58,727 nt of DNA. Origin: Acidobacteriota bacterium. Lineage in GTDB: Bacteria; Acidobacteriota; Terriglobia; Acidiferrales; UBA7541. This document shows positions 43,953 through 53,312 of the stretch, piece by piece (positions within the stretch are counted from its first letter, which is position 1; the number at the start of each line of letters is the position of its first letter). The notes under the pieces were generated by a model, which searched no databases, was not told the origin of the DNA, and saw nothing but the letters and a program-made list of their open reading frames with translations. The DNA lies in assembly GCA_013289955.1 (NCBI GenBank), contig JABCYZ010000039.1, forward strand, positions 1-58,727, given 5' to 3'. A program made the translations under genes and the position numbers.

Positions 43953-45476
43953 TCACGGATTGAGCCAACGCCTGCCGTCACGTTCGAGCAAGAGATCCGA
44001 TTCGCGCGGGCCCCAGCTCCCTGTGGGATACTCTGGAACTTTGGCGCTTTTTGCAGCGCTCCAGACATCAAGAATGGGATCGACGAGGGACCACGCGGCT
44101 TCGACGTTGTCGCCGCGATCAAAAAGCGTGGCGTCGCCCCGCAGGCAATCGTTGACGAGCGTGGCGTAGGCGCTCCGCGATGCCTCGCCAAACCCCTCCT
44201 TGTAGCTGAAGTTCATGTTTACGTTTCCGATGCGCATCTCCGTTCCTGGGCGCTTGGCTCCGAAGGAAACGGAGATGCCTTCTTCCGGCTGGATGTTCAG
44301 AATGAGGCGGTTCGGCTCGATGGCTCGATCGCGGAAGACGATGTGCGGCGCACACTTGAACTGAATCATGATCTCCGTGCTGCGCGTCGCCAGGCGCTTC
44401 CCCGTGCGCAAGTAAAAGGGGACGCCGGCCCAGCGCCAATTGTCGATCAACAAGCAGGCCGCGACAAACGTTTCCGTGCGAGAGGTCTGGCTAACTCCCG
44501 GTTCCTCGCGATATCCCGGCAAGTGCTTGCCATCCAGCTGGCCCGGCGCATATTGCCCGCGCACCACGGACTGCGCGACCATTTCCAGATTAAACGGGCG
44601 GATGGATTGGAGAACCTTGAGCTTTTCATTTTGGACAGAGGTGGCATCGAAGGATGCAGGCGGCTCGACTGCGACCAGCGAAGTGAGCTGCAGCACGTGG
44701 CTTTGGATCATGTCGCGCAGCGCGCCGGTAGTCTCGTAGAACCCGCCGCGCCGCTCGACTCCCAGCGTTTCGGCCGCAGTGATCTGAACGCAGTCGACGT
44801 AGTTGCGGTTCCACAAAGGCTCGAAAATGCCGTTGCTGAAACGGAGAACGAGCAAATTCTGGACGGTGTCCTTGCCGAGATAGTGATCGATTCGGTAGAC
44901 CTGCTTTTCCTCAAAGACATCGAGGACGGTCTTGTTGAGTTCCTTGGCCGTGGCCAGGTCGCGGCCAAAGGGCTTCTCAATAATGATGCGCACCCAGGAG
45001 TTCGGCGAGGAGGGACGCGCAAGGCCGGCGCGGCCGAGTTGTTCGACGATGTGAGGATAGACTTCCGGCGGCGTGGAAAGGTAAAAGAGGCGGTTGCCAC
45101 CCAGCTTTTTGTCGGCTTCGAGCTGGATCAGCCGCTTGGCAAGTTGCTCGTAGGCCTGCGGATCAGAGTAATCGCCCGAGAGGTAGTAGAGCGCGGAAGC
45201 AAATGCGTCCCATTGCTTCGGGTCGACCGGGCCGATTTCGGACATGGTCTTTGCCGCGTCGCCGGCGGTAGCGCGAAAGTTCTCGTCGCTCATGGGCGTG
45301 CGGGCGAAACCCACGATGACGTAGCGGGAGCCGAGGGAATTGTGGTTCGCCAGGTCGAACATCGCGGGAATGACTTTGCGCTTGGCCAAATCGCCCGACG
45401 CGCCAAATAACACCACTGCGCAAGGTTCCGCCGCGCCGCCGTAAAGACTTCCAGTTCGTTTGGTATCCTCAGCCAT
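43953..45476 (-). CDS. zwf: Glucose-6-phosphate 1-dehydrogenase
   Basis: The 507-residue enzyme oxidises glucose 6-phosphate to 6-phosphogluconolactone with NADP or NAD. The dinucleotide fold begins AVVLFGASGDLAKRKVIPAM. The active-site motif RIDHYLGKDTVQNLLVLRF, near residue 195, is intact. EKPFGRD supplies the conserved Lys-Pro segment. It starts with an ATG after GAGGCG. Phosphogluconolactonase and 6-phosphogluconate dehydrogenase genes do not follow, so the next steps must be encoded elsewhere. Glucokinase downstream and the HAD gene upstream lie on the same strand with gaps of about 50 bases. Confidence 0.96.
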   Translation of the reverse strand: MAEDTKRTGSLYGGAAEPCAVVLFGASGDLAKRKVIPAMFDLANHNSLGSRYVIVGFARTPMSDENFRATAGDAAKTMSEIGPVDPKQWDAFASALYYLSGDYSDPQAYEQLAKRLIQLEADKKLGGNRLFYLSTPPEVYPHIVEQLGRAGLARPSSPNSWVRIIIEKPFGRDLATAKELNKTVLDVFEEKQVYRIDHYLGKDTVQNLLVLRFSNGIFEPLWNRNYVDCVQITAAETLGVERRGGFYETTGALRDMIQSHVLQLTSLVAVEPPASFDATSVQNEKLKVLQSIRPFNLEMVAQSVVRGQYAPGQLDGKHLPGYREEPGVSQTSRTETFVAACLLIDNWRWAGVPFYLRTGKRLATRSTEIMIQFKCAPHIVFRDRAIEPNRLILNIQPEEGISVSFGAKRPGTEMRIGNVNMNFSYKEGFGEASRSAYATLVNDCLRGDATLFDRGDNVEAAWSLVDPILDVWSAAKSAKVPEYPTGSWGPRESDLLLERDGRRWLNP

Positions 45477-45530
45477 TGGTCGCCTCAGCCCGCTGGCGCG
45501 CCTGGCGCGCCAGAAAATCGGTGCAGGAAA

Positions 45531-46142
45531 CTATACCTCAACGCCATAATTTCGCAGCTCAGAACGCAGTTGTTCCGGATTTTGATGGTGAATCACGGTA
45601 AACCCCAAACGGCGCGGGCTTTCGAGATTGAGCGGCCGGTCGTCGATGAAGACGCATTGCTCCGGCGGGCGTTGCGTAACTTCGAGGGCAACGCGGAAGA
45701 TGGTTTCTTCAGGCTTGCGTGAACGAACATAGCAGGAGCTGAAGAAGACCAGAAAATCGCGGCGAAGATTAAAAGCCTCGATGCGGTACTGATTGAGCTC
45801 GAAGGGCTCGTTGTTGATGGAGCCGATGAAGTATTTTCCTGTGCGGGCGGCATCGGCGAGGACCGCGCGGGTTTCAGGGTATTCCTTGGACTGGGCGAAC
45901 ATAAAGGCGGTGAACTCCTCGCGTGAGAAGGAGCGCGTGCGGTAAAAGAGAGTGCGGTCGAGATACTCGTTCAGCGAAATCTGGCCCGAATCGAACGCGG
46001 GAAAAGAAAGATCGTGGCGGTCCTGAAATTCTTCGTAATCGAAGCTGAAAGCAGTGGCCGCCTCGCGGCGTGAGCCACGGTCCCAGCCGTTGGTAAGAAT
46101 GACTCCGCCGATGTCCCAGAAGAGCGTGGTGATCTTAGCCAA
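45531..46142 (-). CDS. HAD-family hydrolase
   Basis: The product, about 203 residues, is a haloacid-dehalogenase-superfamily phosphatase or dehalogenase related to glucose-1-phosphatase-like proteins. Motif I is LFWDIGGVILTNGWDR at the very N-terminus, SINNEPFEL covers motif II, and CVFIDDRPLNLESPRRLG is motif IV. The frame extends to an ATG at 46265, but the TTG at 46142 has GGAGGT nine bases upstream and starts right before motif I, as expected for the family. It precedes zwf by 54 bases. Its substrate may be a sugar phosphate, by context only. Confidence 0.87.
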   Translation of the reverse strand: MAKITTLFWDIGGVILTNGWDRGSRREAATAFSFDYEEFQDRHDLSFPAFDSGQISLNEYLDRTLFYRTRSFSREEFTAFMFAQSKEYPETRAVLADAARTGKYFIGSINNEPFELNQYRIEAFNLRRDFLVFFSSCYVRSRKPEETIFRVALEVTQRPPEQCVFIDDRPLNLESPRRLGFTVIHHQNPEQLRSELRNYGVEV

Positions 46143-46151
46143 AAGCGCGGT

Positions 46152-46157
46152 ACCTCC
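46152..46157 (-). promoter_or_regulatory. Ribosome binding site that decides a TTG start
   Basis: GGAGGT on the minus strand lies nine bases before the TTG at 46142. The longer frame starting at 46265 would put 41 unrelated residues before the conserved HAD motif I. Confidence 0.6.
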
Positions 46158-46332
46158 GACCGTGCCCAAAGGACATCCATGATAATCGTTTCGGGGTAAG
46201 AAAACACGTGAATGGCGTATTTCAAACGGTTCAACACTGGGGACGGCAGCGGGAAGCCGGCCCACGTTTGAGCTGATGACGCCGCAAAGGACTCCTCGCC
46301 GGTGTGGAGTTCATCCAGGCGAGTGACAAGTT

Positions 46333-47217
46333 TTATTGATTCGGGTTTGGCTTCGGGGTCGCGTTCGGATTCGCCGGCGTCTGGACCTGGGCCTTGGGCT
46401 GAATGGATATCAGCTCCACCTCGAAGACGAGCGCCGCGTTGGGGCCAATGCCGCCGCCCGGACCGCCGCGTGCGCCATAGGCAAGGTCCGATGGAATGAA
46501 AAGTTGCCACTTTGAGCCGACGGGCATGAGCTGTAGCGCTTCCGTCCAACCCTTGATTACACCACCGACGGGAAAAGTCGCGGGCTGGCCGCGCTTGTAG
46601 GAGCTGTCGAACTCGGTGTTGTCGATAAGCGTGCCCTTGTAGTTGCAGACCACCGTGTCAGCGGCTGTCGGCTTCGGGCCTGTACCTTCCTTGAGGATTT
46701 TGTATTGAAGGCCGCTGGGGAGCGTGACGACGCCGTCTTTTGTCTTGTTATCGGCGAGAAACGTTTCGCCTTCTTTTTTGTTGGCCTCGCCCTGCACGAG
46801 CATTTTCTCTTCTTGCTTTTTGCGCAGGTCGGCCTGCAATGCAACCATCGTGGCTCGCGCTTCGTCGTCCGTCAGAAGGGGCTTGGTCCCCGCCAATCCA
46901 TCCTTCAGGCCGCGCAGGAGAATGGCCGTGTCCACGTCGACGGAGTCCTTGTGCATGCTCTTGCCAATGTTCAGACCGATGGCATAGCTGGCCTTGTCTT
47001 TCTGGGTTTTAAGAGTCAGAACGGTTGGTTTCCTGGCCACCGTGGTACCGGGCTTCGCCGCAGGGGCCTTGGGAGCCGTCGCTCCCTGCGTTTGTGTCGA
47101 GCTCGCCGGGGGAGTTTGTGGGGTGCTTGCCTGGGGAGTCTGCTGTGCGTGCGCGTAGCCAAGCACGATCATCCCCGCCGCAACTGCTGTTACCGTCAAA
47201 GTGAGTGGTTTTCGCAT
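46333..47217 (-). CDS. FKBP-type peptidyl-prolyl cis-trans isomerase, exported
   Basis: The 294-residue product has a signal peptide (about residues 1-25), a Thr/Pro/Ala-rich linker to about 65, an FKBP-N dimerisation-like helical domain (about 68-150) and an FKBP-C catalytic domain from about 165 to 270 (VVCNYKGTLIDNTEFDSSYKR, ending FEVELISIQ). It is a Mip/FkpA-type proline isomerase that helps fold periplasmic or outer-membrane proteins. The tail is rich in Asn and Pro. No clear ribosome site precedes the ATG. The gene is followed after 190 bases by the HAD gene on the same strand, so a shared transcript is uncertain. Confidence 0.93.
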   Translation of the reverse strand: MRKPLTLTVTAVAAGMIVLGYAHAQQTPQASTPQTPPASSTQTQGATAPKAPAAKPGTTVARKPTVLTLKTQKDKASYAIGLNIGKSMHKDSVDVDTAILLRGLKDGLAGTKPLLTDDEARATMVALQADLRKKQEEKMLVQGEANKKEGETFLADNKTKDGVVTLPSGLQYKILKEGTGPKPTAADTVVCNYKGTLIDNTEFDSSYKRGQPATFPVGGVIKGWTEALQLMPVGSKWQLFIPSDLAYGARGGPGGGIGPNAALVFEVELISIQPKAQVQTPANPNATPKPNPNQ

Positions 47218-47385
47218 GATCGTATTGTCACATTGGTTCGAGATCTTCGCAAACCGGCATTCTCCGCCGGATCACATGAATGGATAATGAAGCGCTCGCG
47301 GACGCCTCCCGGGGGCCGGGCGCACTAGGCAATTCCGCGAAGTTGCAGTATGTTGAGGATTGGCGATCTGTATGAGGTGATTCGA

Positions 47386-47718
47386 ATGGCGAATGAGTCC
47401 TGCGATCCTGTTCCGGCCCCGAGCGAGCCAGCCAAGCCCGGAACACGGATGGTAATGTGCGTGAAGTTCGGCAAGGAGCTGCCAGGGCTCGACCGCGTGC
47501 CGTGGAGCGGTGAGCTGGGGAAGCGCGTTTACGAGAATGTTTCGAAGGATGCCTGGAAGCTGTGGATCGAGCATTCGAAGATGATCATGAACGAGTACCG
47601 GCTCAATCCTATTGACCCCAATTCACAGAAGATTATGGGCGAACAGTTGGAGGAGTTTTTCTTTGGCGCTGGCGCCAAGCTTCCCGAAGGTTACGTGGCT
47701 CCCAAGGCTAAGGGCTAA
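47386..47718 (+). CDS. yggX: YggX-like Fe(2+)-trafficking / oxidative damage protection protein
   Basis: The product of about 110 residues resembles YggX, a small cytosolic protein that protects iron-sulfur clusters and helps iron handling. The core starts MVMCVKFGKELPGLD, with the conserved Cys, and continues with the family segments GELGKRVYENVSKDAWKLW and a QMExFFFG-like end, here QLEEFFFG. The frame is open from an ATG at 47350. The ATG at 47386 has AGGTG eight bases upstream and is my choice; relatives begin near the MVMC position at 47446, so the N-terminus is about 20 residues longer than usual. It is convergent with, and overlaps by four bases, the ATP-grasp gene. Confidence 0.85.
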   Translation: MANESCDPVPAPSEPAKPGTRMVMCVKFGKELPGLDRVPWSGELGKRVYENVSKDAWKLWIEHSKMIMNEYRLNPIDPNSQKIMGEQLEEFFFGAGAKLPEGYVAPKAKG

Positions 47719-49016
47719 TCCCCGGCTACCGGGAATCGGCCCGTTGAGGGGTACTCGACAGGCAGGCGCGGCGTCAAATCGAAGTACAGCTTTAGGTGGG
47801 CTTTGCGGATAGCCTCTTCTACTTCTGCGGCGGAATTTCCGGTTGCAAATAAGAAACCCAAATAGCTGGAGCCTTCCGGCCAGGCGGCAATATAGTCGTG
47901 TAGCCGCGCGGTGATTTCTAGTGCCGTGACTCCGGGGGCGCTTCGTGCGGCCTCTTCGCCTTCGATTTTTTCCAGGATGCCGCTCTTGGGAACGGGAATC
48001 ATCATCACACCGCTTGCGGACTGTTCGCGAGGCCAATCGCGGCCCTGCAGATCCAGTGCGTGGCGCAGCAGCAATTCTTCAAGGCCGATCGTTTGACTTC
48101 CTGCATCCGGCCCAAATCGCAGCGCGCGTGCACAGAGTCCCCCGATCGGGCGCGGCGCAACTTCCAGCGGCCAGATGCCGTCGTCATTTACACGGAACTC
48201 CGCGTGTACCGGCCCCGCTGACAGTCCTAGTGCGCGAATGGCGTCGACGGCACAGCGTTCGATTTCGCGCTGCTGCAAATCAGCGAGGCGCGAAGGCGTG
48301 ATGTAAATAGTTTCTTCGAAGTACGGACCTTCGAGCGGCTCCGGTTTGTCAAAGATGGCGAGAATGCGCAGCCTGCCATCGGTCAGCAAGCCTTCGACGG
48401 CCACTTCCCTGCCCGGAATATATCCTTCCACAAGAATTTGATCGAGATTTGGCTCGCGCGTCGCGCGGATTTCCGGCGATTCCAGCAGGCGGCGGATGCG
48501 GGTCGCGGCGGCAATAAATTCGTCGCGAGAGTTTGCGCGGATCACGCCTTGGCTGGCGGATAGCGAGAGCGGCTTTAGGACAGAAGGGTACGCGATGCCA
48601 AGCAACGACGGCTCCGGCCTGGGGGTAAGGGAAACGGAGCGAAACCACGGCACGCGCAGACCTGCTTCGCGGAAGACCTCGCGCATCCGCAGTTTGCTGC
48701 GGCAGGCTTCGACGGCGGCGGGATGGTTGTAGGGAATTCCGAGACCGCGCGCGACGTAGGATGCCGCAACGGCGGGACGGTCGCCGAGAGCGAGAATTCC
48801 GTCGACATTTTGGCCGCGCAGCGCTTCGAGGACCGCATAAGCGGCGGCGTCCGGCGATTCGAAATGGACGGGGATTGCGCGATCGCCCCAGGGATCGTCG
48901 AGTTGATGGCAACGATCCGTGACAAAAACGAGGTCGATTCCGAGTTTTCGAGCCGCCTCATCGAAGCTACGCGTTTGGTAGCCAAGTTTAGGCGTGAAGA
49001 TGAGGATTCGCGGCAT
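47715..49016 (-). CDS. ATP-grasp enzyme, partner of CCAEP-tail radical SAM protein
   Basis: The product of about 433 residues is an ATP-grasp ligase. The N-terminal pre-ATP-grasp domain starts PRILIFTPKLGYQTRSFDEA. Central elements are PSVLKPLSLSASQGVI (ATP-binding Lys), ILVEGYIPGREVAVEG and a late VHAEFRVNDDGIWPLEVAPRP metal-binding segment. The fold is that of carboxylate-amine or peptide ligases such as PurK/carnosine-synthase relatives. I start at the ATG at 49016; the frame is open to 49115 but that lies within the preceding gene. It follows the radical SAM gene after 31 bases on the same strand, and the two are probably one functional unit. The substrate is unknown. Confidence 0.88.
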   Translation of the reverse strand: MPRILIFTPKLGYQTRSFDEAARKLGIDLVFVTDRCHQLDDPWGDRAIPVHFESPDAAAYAVLEALRGQNVDGILALGDRPAVAASYVARGLGIPYNHPAAVEACRSKLRMREVFREAGLRVPWFRSVSLTPRPEPSLLGIAYPSVLKPLSLSASQGVIRANSRDEFIAAATRIRRLLESPEIRATREPNLDQILVEGYIPGREVAVEGLLTDGRLRILAIFDKPEPLEGPYFEETIYITPSRLADLQQREIERCAVDAIRALGLSAGPVHAEFRVNDDGIWPLEVAPRPIGGLCARALRFGPDAGSQTIGLEELLLRHALDLQGRDWPREQSASGVMMIPVPKSGILEKIEGEEAARSAPGVTALEITARLHDYIAAWPEGSSYLGFLFATGNSAAEVEEAIRKAHLKLYFDLTPRLPVEYPSTGRFPVAGD

Positions 49017-49047
49017 TTTTATCTGGAGAGGCACGCCGGCCACGACA

Positions 49048-50514
49048 TTAAACGTAGCTCCCGCCGGCCGGTATCGGTTCTTCCTTTTTCTCAGAGACCT
49101 GGCCGATCGAAACAAACTGTTCGCGCGTGGGCTCGGCGCAGCAGTACCACGGCTCGCTCAAAAAAGGGACCGCGGCTCGGGGCTCTTGGGGTGGGTGGAG
49201 ACGAGGAGCTTGCCGACCGGCAGCAGCATATGCCGCTCTCCAGATACGGTCGAAGACAAAGGAGCGGGACTCTTTTCTGCGGTCACCCTCGGCCGCGATG
49301 GTTTGCACCGTTTCGCCGAGCGCATCCACGCGCGGGTCGGCATGCTTCCAGGGGTAGAAGAGCGATTCAGGATCAAAAGAGCCGACGTTCTGCCGCACTT
49401 CCTCCAATTCCAGCAAGCGCGAACCTTCGGGAATGAGCAGGCGAATGCCAAGCTGAATGGGAGCAACATTTTCGATCAGGGATTCGGCCTGGATGACTCG
49501 GAGGAGATCGAGATAACTCTCCATCGTCGTCCATTGCGTAAAAGGAACGAACGTTGGATGAAGAATCATTTTGAGCGCGCGGAAAGTGCGAACGACGTGA
49601 AGGAAATCCTCCCGCGTGTGCCCTTTATCGAGTGCGCGGAGCACTAGGTCATCCAGATATTCCACCGCGCTGACGACGAAGAGACAACCCGTGTCGCGCA
49701 GCGTTGACAAGTGCGTTTCGTATTTTCTCAGGTGCTCGATTTTGATGGTGACGTCGTAGCTTACGGCGGGAAATTCGCGGTGAAAATCCCTGACGAGCTC
49801 GATCGCATGGCGAATGCCGTTAAAAAAGTCCGGATCGCCGAATGAAATATGCTGCGCCCCCGCGGCCACTTGATTGCGAATGTCCTCGATCACAACGTCG
49901 CGGCTCACGATTCGAAAGACTCCCTTATAAACCGGCACGATGGGGCAGTGGCGGCAAAGATGTTTGCATCCGCGGCTCCCTTCCGTTGAACCGACCAGGC
50001 GGAATCCGCCGCCGGGAAGAATGAGATGGGCATACTTGTCGATGGCCGGCAATCCCGAGCGATCCGGCACTTCGAACGCCAGGCGCTCGAGCGAGACGGG
50101 AGGTTCCGGTTGCAGCGAAACCGCGGAGTGGTCATCGCCCGGCAGTCGGGTTTGCAGACGTTCAGCGAGTTGAGTGAGTTCGTGCTCGAATTCGCCGCCG
50201 AGGATGGTCCGAACGCCGAGCGTCCGCAGATAGTCCGCATTCATCGGCGCGTATAATCCATAGCAACACACGTGAACGAGAGGATTAGATTCACGCAAGC
50301 GGGGGATCAGCTTCGCCGCAAGGCGCGTGGCCGTGTGCATGGGCAGGTAGATGGCGATCAATCCGGCGGCGCGAATGGCAGACTCATCTAATGCCTGCCG
50401 CGAAAGATCGAGGCATGCTACCTCGTGTCCGCGCCGGCGCAGCCAGGACGCCGGCGACGCGAGACCAAAAGGCTGGCGCCCCAGTTCGTAGGTCGAAATA
50501 AGAACGATATTCAC
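49048..50514 (-). CDS. CCAEP-tail radical SAM protein with B12-binding-like domain
   Basis: The product of about 488 residues has an N-terminal cobalamin-binding-like Rossmann domain (about 1-120, IVLISTYELGRQPFG) and a radical SAM core with the cluster motif CKHLCRHCP (Cys183, 187, 190). The C-terminal tail is WYCCAEPT at about 456-463. This marks the CUAEP/CCAEP-tail radical SAM group, in which the first of the two tail positions may be selenocysteine in relatives. Here both codons are TGC, so it is the cysteine form. A GTG at 50514 is my start; an ATG at 50568 is possible, but a TATACT -10-like box lies in between. Its reaction is unknown. Confidence 0.88.
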   Translation of the reverse strand: MNIVLISTYELGRQPFGLASPASWLRRRGHEVACLDLSRQALDESAIRAAGLIAIYLPMHTATRLAAKLIPRLRESNPLVHVCCYGLYAPMNADYLRTLGVRTILGGEFEHELTQLAERLQTRLPGDDHSAVSLQPEPPVSLERLAFEVPDRSGLPAIDKYAHLILPGGGFRLVGSTEGSRGCKHLCRHCPIVPVYKGVFRIVSRDVVIEDIRNQVAAGAQHISFGDPDFFNGIRHAIELVRDFHREFPAVSYDVTIKIEHLRKYETHLSTLRDTGCLFVVSAVEYLDDLVLRALDKGHTREDFLHVVRTFRALKMILHPTFVPFTQWTTMESYLDLLRVIQAESLIENVAPIQLGIRLLIPEGSRLLELEEVRQNVGSFDPESLFYPWKHADPRVDALGETVQTIAAEGDRRKESRSFVFDRIWRAAYAAAGRQAPRLHPPQEPRAAVPFLSEPWYCCAEPTREQFVSIGQVSEKKEEPIPAGGSYV

Positions 50515-50603
50515 GTATTCAACAGTATAGCTGGCCGTCCGCCGCAAGGAATCGTTTTCGGTTATCATAGGGGGCTGCTGGGTTGACGGAAAGGACCGAG
50601 AGA

Positions 50604-53270
50604 ATGGCCATTGCCGCAGGGAATTCCTTCGGAACGCGGGACAAACTAAATGTTGGCGCGCAGGCGTTCGACATTCACAGGCTCGAGTTGCTTGAAAAAA
50701 AGATCTCCTGCCAATTGGCGAAACTGCCGTTTTCTTTGCGCATACTTCTGGAAAATCTTTTGCGCTGCGAAGACGGGCGTTTTGTGCGGCCCGACGATAT
50801 TCGCGCGCTGGCCAACTGGGCTCCCGGGGCCTCTGAAAAAGAGATCGCGTTTATGCCTGCGCGCGTTCTGCTCCAGGACTTCACCGGCGTGCCCGCCGTG
50901 GTCGATTTGGCCACCATGCGCGAGGCCATCAAACGCATGGGCGGCAATCCGCGGCTCATCAATCCTCTGTTCCCCGCCGAGTTGGTGATCGACCATTCCG
51001 TGCAAGTTGACAGTTTTGGCAGTGCGAATGCCTTTGGCTTGAACGCTGAACTGGAGTTCCAACGCAACATCGAACGCTATGCTTTTCTGCGCTGGGGGCA
51101 GACCGCATTTCAAAATTTCAAGGTGGTGCCGCCGGACACGGGAATCTGCCACCAGGTGAACCTCGAGTATCTTGCGCGTGTGGTTTGCGCGATGCCTTCG
51201 GGAAGCCGCGTCGAAGCATATCCCGATTCCGTTGTGGGCACGGATTCTCACACGACGATGGTGAATGCTCTCGGCGTGTTCGGCTGGGGCGTAGGAGGCA
51301 TCGAGGCAGAGGCGGCGATGCTCGGCCAGCCTTCTTCGATGTTGATTCCCGACGTTGTCGGGTTCCGCTTGCACGGAAAACTACGAGAAGGGGCCACTGC
51401 GACGGATTTGGTCCTGACCGTAACGGAAATGCTGCGGAAGAAAGGTGTGGTCGGCAAATTCGTGGAGTTCTGCGGAACGGGGCTTTCCAGCCTGAGCGTG
51501 CCGGACCGCGCGACGATCGCGAACATGGCGCCGGAATATGGCGCGACGATGGGCTTCTTCCCTGTGGACCAGGAGACGCTCGCCTATTTGCAGTTCACAG
51601 CCCGGAGCGCCGAACAGATTGCGCTTGTCGAAGCGTATTCGAAAGAACAGATGTTGTTCCGCACGGATGATATGGCGGATCCGATTTTCAGCGACAAGCT
51701 GGAACTGGATTTGGGGACGGTAGAACCGACGGTCGCGGGGCCGAAGCGTCCGCAGGATCGCGTGTCGTTGCGCAACGCGAAAAGTTCGTTCACGAAGGTT
51801 GTGGAAGGAACGCCAGATAAACACGTGGCTGTGCGCAATAACGGCGACTCGTTTGATCTCTCGAGCGGCGCGGTGGTGATTGCAGCGATCACCAGTTGCA
51901 CGAACACGTCGAACCCCTCTCTGATGCTGGGGGCGGGTTTGCTGGCAAAGAAGGCGGTCGAGCGCGGGCTGCATGTGAAGCCCTGGGTCAAGACGAGTCT
52001 CGCGCCAGGTTCAAAAGTGGTGACGGATTATCTCGATGCTTCGGGACTGACGAAGTATCTCGAAAAACTGAACTTTCACCTGGTTGGATATGGCTGTACG
52101 ACGTGCATCGGCAACAGCGGGCCACTCCCCGACGCAATTGGCGCAGCGATCAAAGACAACAATCTTGTCGCCGTAGCGGTGCTCAGCGGAAATCGAAACT
52201 TTGAAGGACGCATCCACCCGCTGGTGCGCGCGAACTATTTGGCATCGCCTCCGCTCGTCGTCGCGTACGCTCTGGCAGGCCGCATGGATATGGACTTGAC
52301 GACCGAGTCGCTCGGTTCTGATTCCTCGGGGAAACCGGTATATCTTCGCGATATTTGGCCCACGCCGCAGGAGATTGAATCCACGGTGCGCGATTCCGTC
52401 ACGAGCGAGATGTACGCAAAGGAATACGCCAACGTGTTCGAGGGCGACGCGCACTGGAAGTCCATGCCGGTTCCCGAAGGCGATTTGTACAAGTGGGATC
52501 CAAAATCCACATACATCAAGCAGCCGCCGTTTTTTGAGAATATGCCGAAGACGCCGCCGGCCCTCGCCGATATTCACGGCGCGCGAGTGCTCGCGATTCT
52601 CGGCGACAGCGTAACTACGGATCATATTTCCCCGGCGGGATCGATTCCCGTCGATTCGCCCGCCGGAAAATATTTGATCGCGAATGGCGTGAAGCCGCAC
52701 GAATTCAATTCGTATGGGGCGCGGCGCGGCAATCATGAAGTGATGATGCGCGGCACGTTTGCCAACATCCGGCTGCGCAATCAGCTCGCCCCCGGAACGG
52801 AAGGCTGTTGGACGCACTTCCTGCCCGGCAACGAGAAGATGACGATCTACGACGCCGCCGTGAAATATCGCGAGGGAGGCGTGCCACTGGTGGTTCTTGC
52901 CGGCAAGGAGTACGGTTCAGGATCGTCGCGTGACTGGGCCGCCAAGGGAACGCGATTGCTCGGTGTACGCGCGGTGATGGCGGAAAGCTATGAGCGCATC
53001 CATCGCAGCAATTTAGTCGGTATGGGCGTCTTGCCGTTGGAATTCAAGGCCGGCGAAAATCGCGAGACGCTCGGATTGACGGGGCAAGAAGTCTTCGAAA
53101 TCGAGGGCGTCGCCTCGCTCTCGCCGAAGAAAACCATCAGCGTGCGCGCTCAGTCCGGCGATGGCTCGACAAAGACGTTTATTGCGATCGCTCGCGTCGA
53201 TACCCCGGAAGAGGTCTCCTACTACCATCACGGCGGTATCTTGCAGTATGTTCTAAGGCAGATGCTGTAG
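50604..53270 (+). CDS. acnA: Aconitate hydratase A
   Basis: The 888-residue cytosolic enzyme interconverts citrate and isocitrate in the TCA cycle. The [4Fe-4S] cluster ligands appear as SCTNTSNPS and CTTCIGNSGPL, the swivel and active-site loops include DSHTTMVNALGVFGWGVGG, and KEYGSGSSRDWAAKG is intact. The length is typical of AcnA/IRP1-type enzymes. The frame is open to a TTG at 50583. The ATG at 50604 with AAGGACCGAG upstream gives the usual start. The gene is divergent from the radical SAM gene with about 90 bases between starts, and nothing shows shared regulation. Confidence 0.97.
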   Translation: MAIAAGNSFGTRDKLNVGAQAFDIHRLELLEKKISCQLAKLPFSLRILLENLLRCEDGRFVRPDDIRALANWAPGASEKEIAFMPARVLLQDFTGVPAVVDLATMREAIKRMGGNPRLINPLFPAELVIDHSVQVDSFGSANAFGLNAELEFQRNIERYAFLRWGQTAFQNFKVVPPDTGICHQVNLEYLARVVCAMPSGSRVEAYPDSVVGTDSHTTMVNALGVFGWGVGGIEAEAAMLGQPSSMLIPDVVGFRLHGKLREGATATDLVLTVTEMLRKKGVVGKFVEFCGTGLSSLSVPDRATIANMAPEYGATMGFFPVDQETLAYLQFTARSAEQIALVEAYSKEQMLFRTDDMADPIFSDKLELDLGTVEPTVAGPKRPQDRVSLRNAKSSFTKVVEGTPDKHVAVRNNGDSFDLSSGAVVIAAITSCTNTSNPSLMLGAGLLAKKAVERGLHVKPWVKTSLAPGSKVVTDYLDASGLTKYLEKLNFHLVGYGCTTCIGNSGPLPDAIGAAIKDNNLVAVAVLSGNRNFEGRIHPLVRANYLASPPLVVAYALAGRMDMDLTTESLGSDSSGKPVYLRDIWPTPQEIESTVRDSVTSEMYAKEYANVFEGDAHWKSMPVPEGDLYKWDPKSTYIKQPPFFENMPKTPPALADIHGARVLAILGDSVTTDHISPAGSIPVDSPAGKYLIANGVKPHEFNSYGARRGNHEVMMRGTFANIRLRNQLAPGTEGCWTHFLPGNEKMTIYDAAVKYREGGVPLVVLAGKEYGSGSSRDWAAKGTRLLGVRAVMAESYERIHRSNLVGMGVLPLEFKAGENRETLGLTGQEVFEIEGVASLSPKKTISVRAQSGDGSTKTFIAIARVDTPEEVSYYHHGGILQYVLRQML

Positions 53271-53312
53271 TTCAGAAGTCGCTGCGTTTTCCGCCTGCAA
53301 TCTATTTGGAGG

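Noticed and set aside
50524..50529. TATACT on the minus strand as the -10 box of the radical SAM gene
   Set aside because: No -35 box at the right distance; kept only as weak support for the GTG start.
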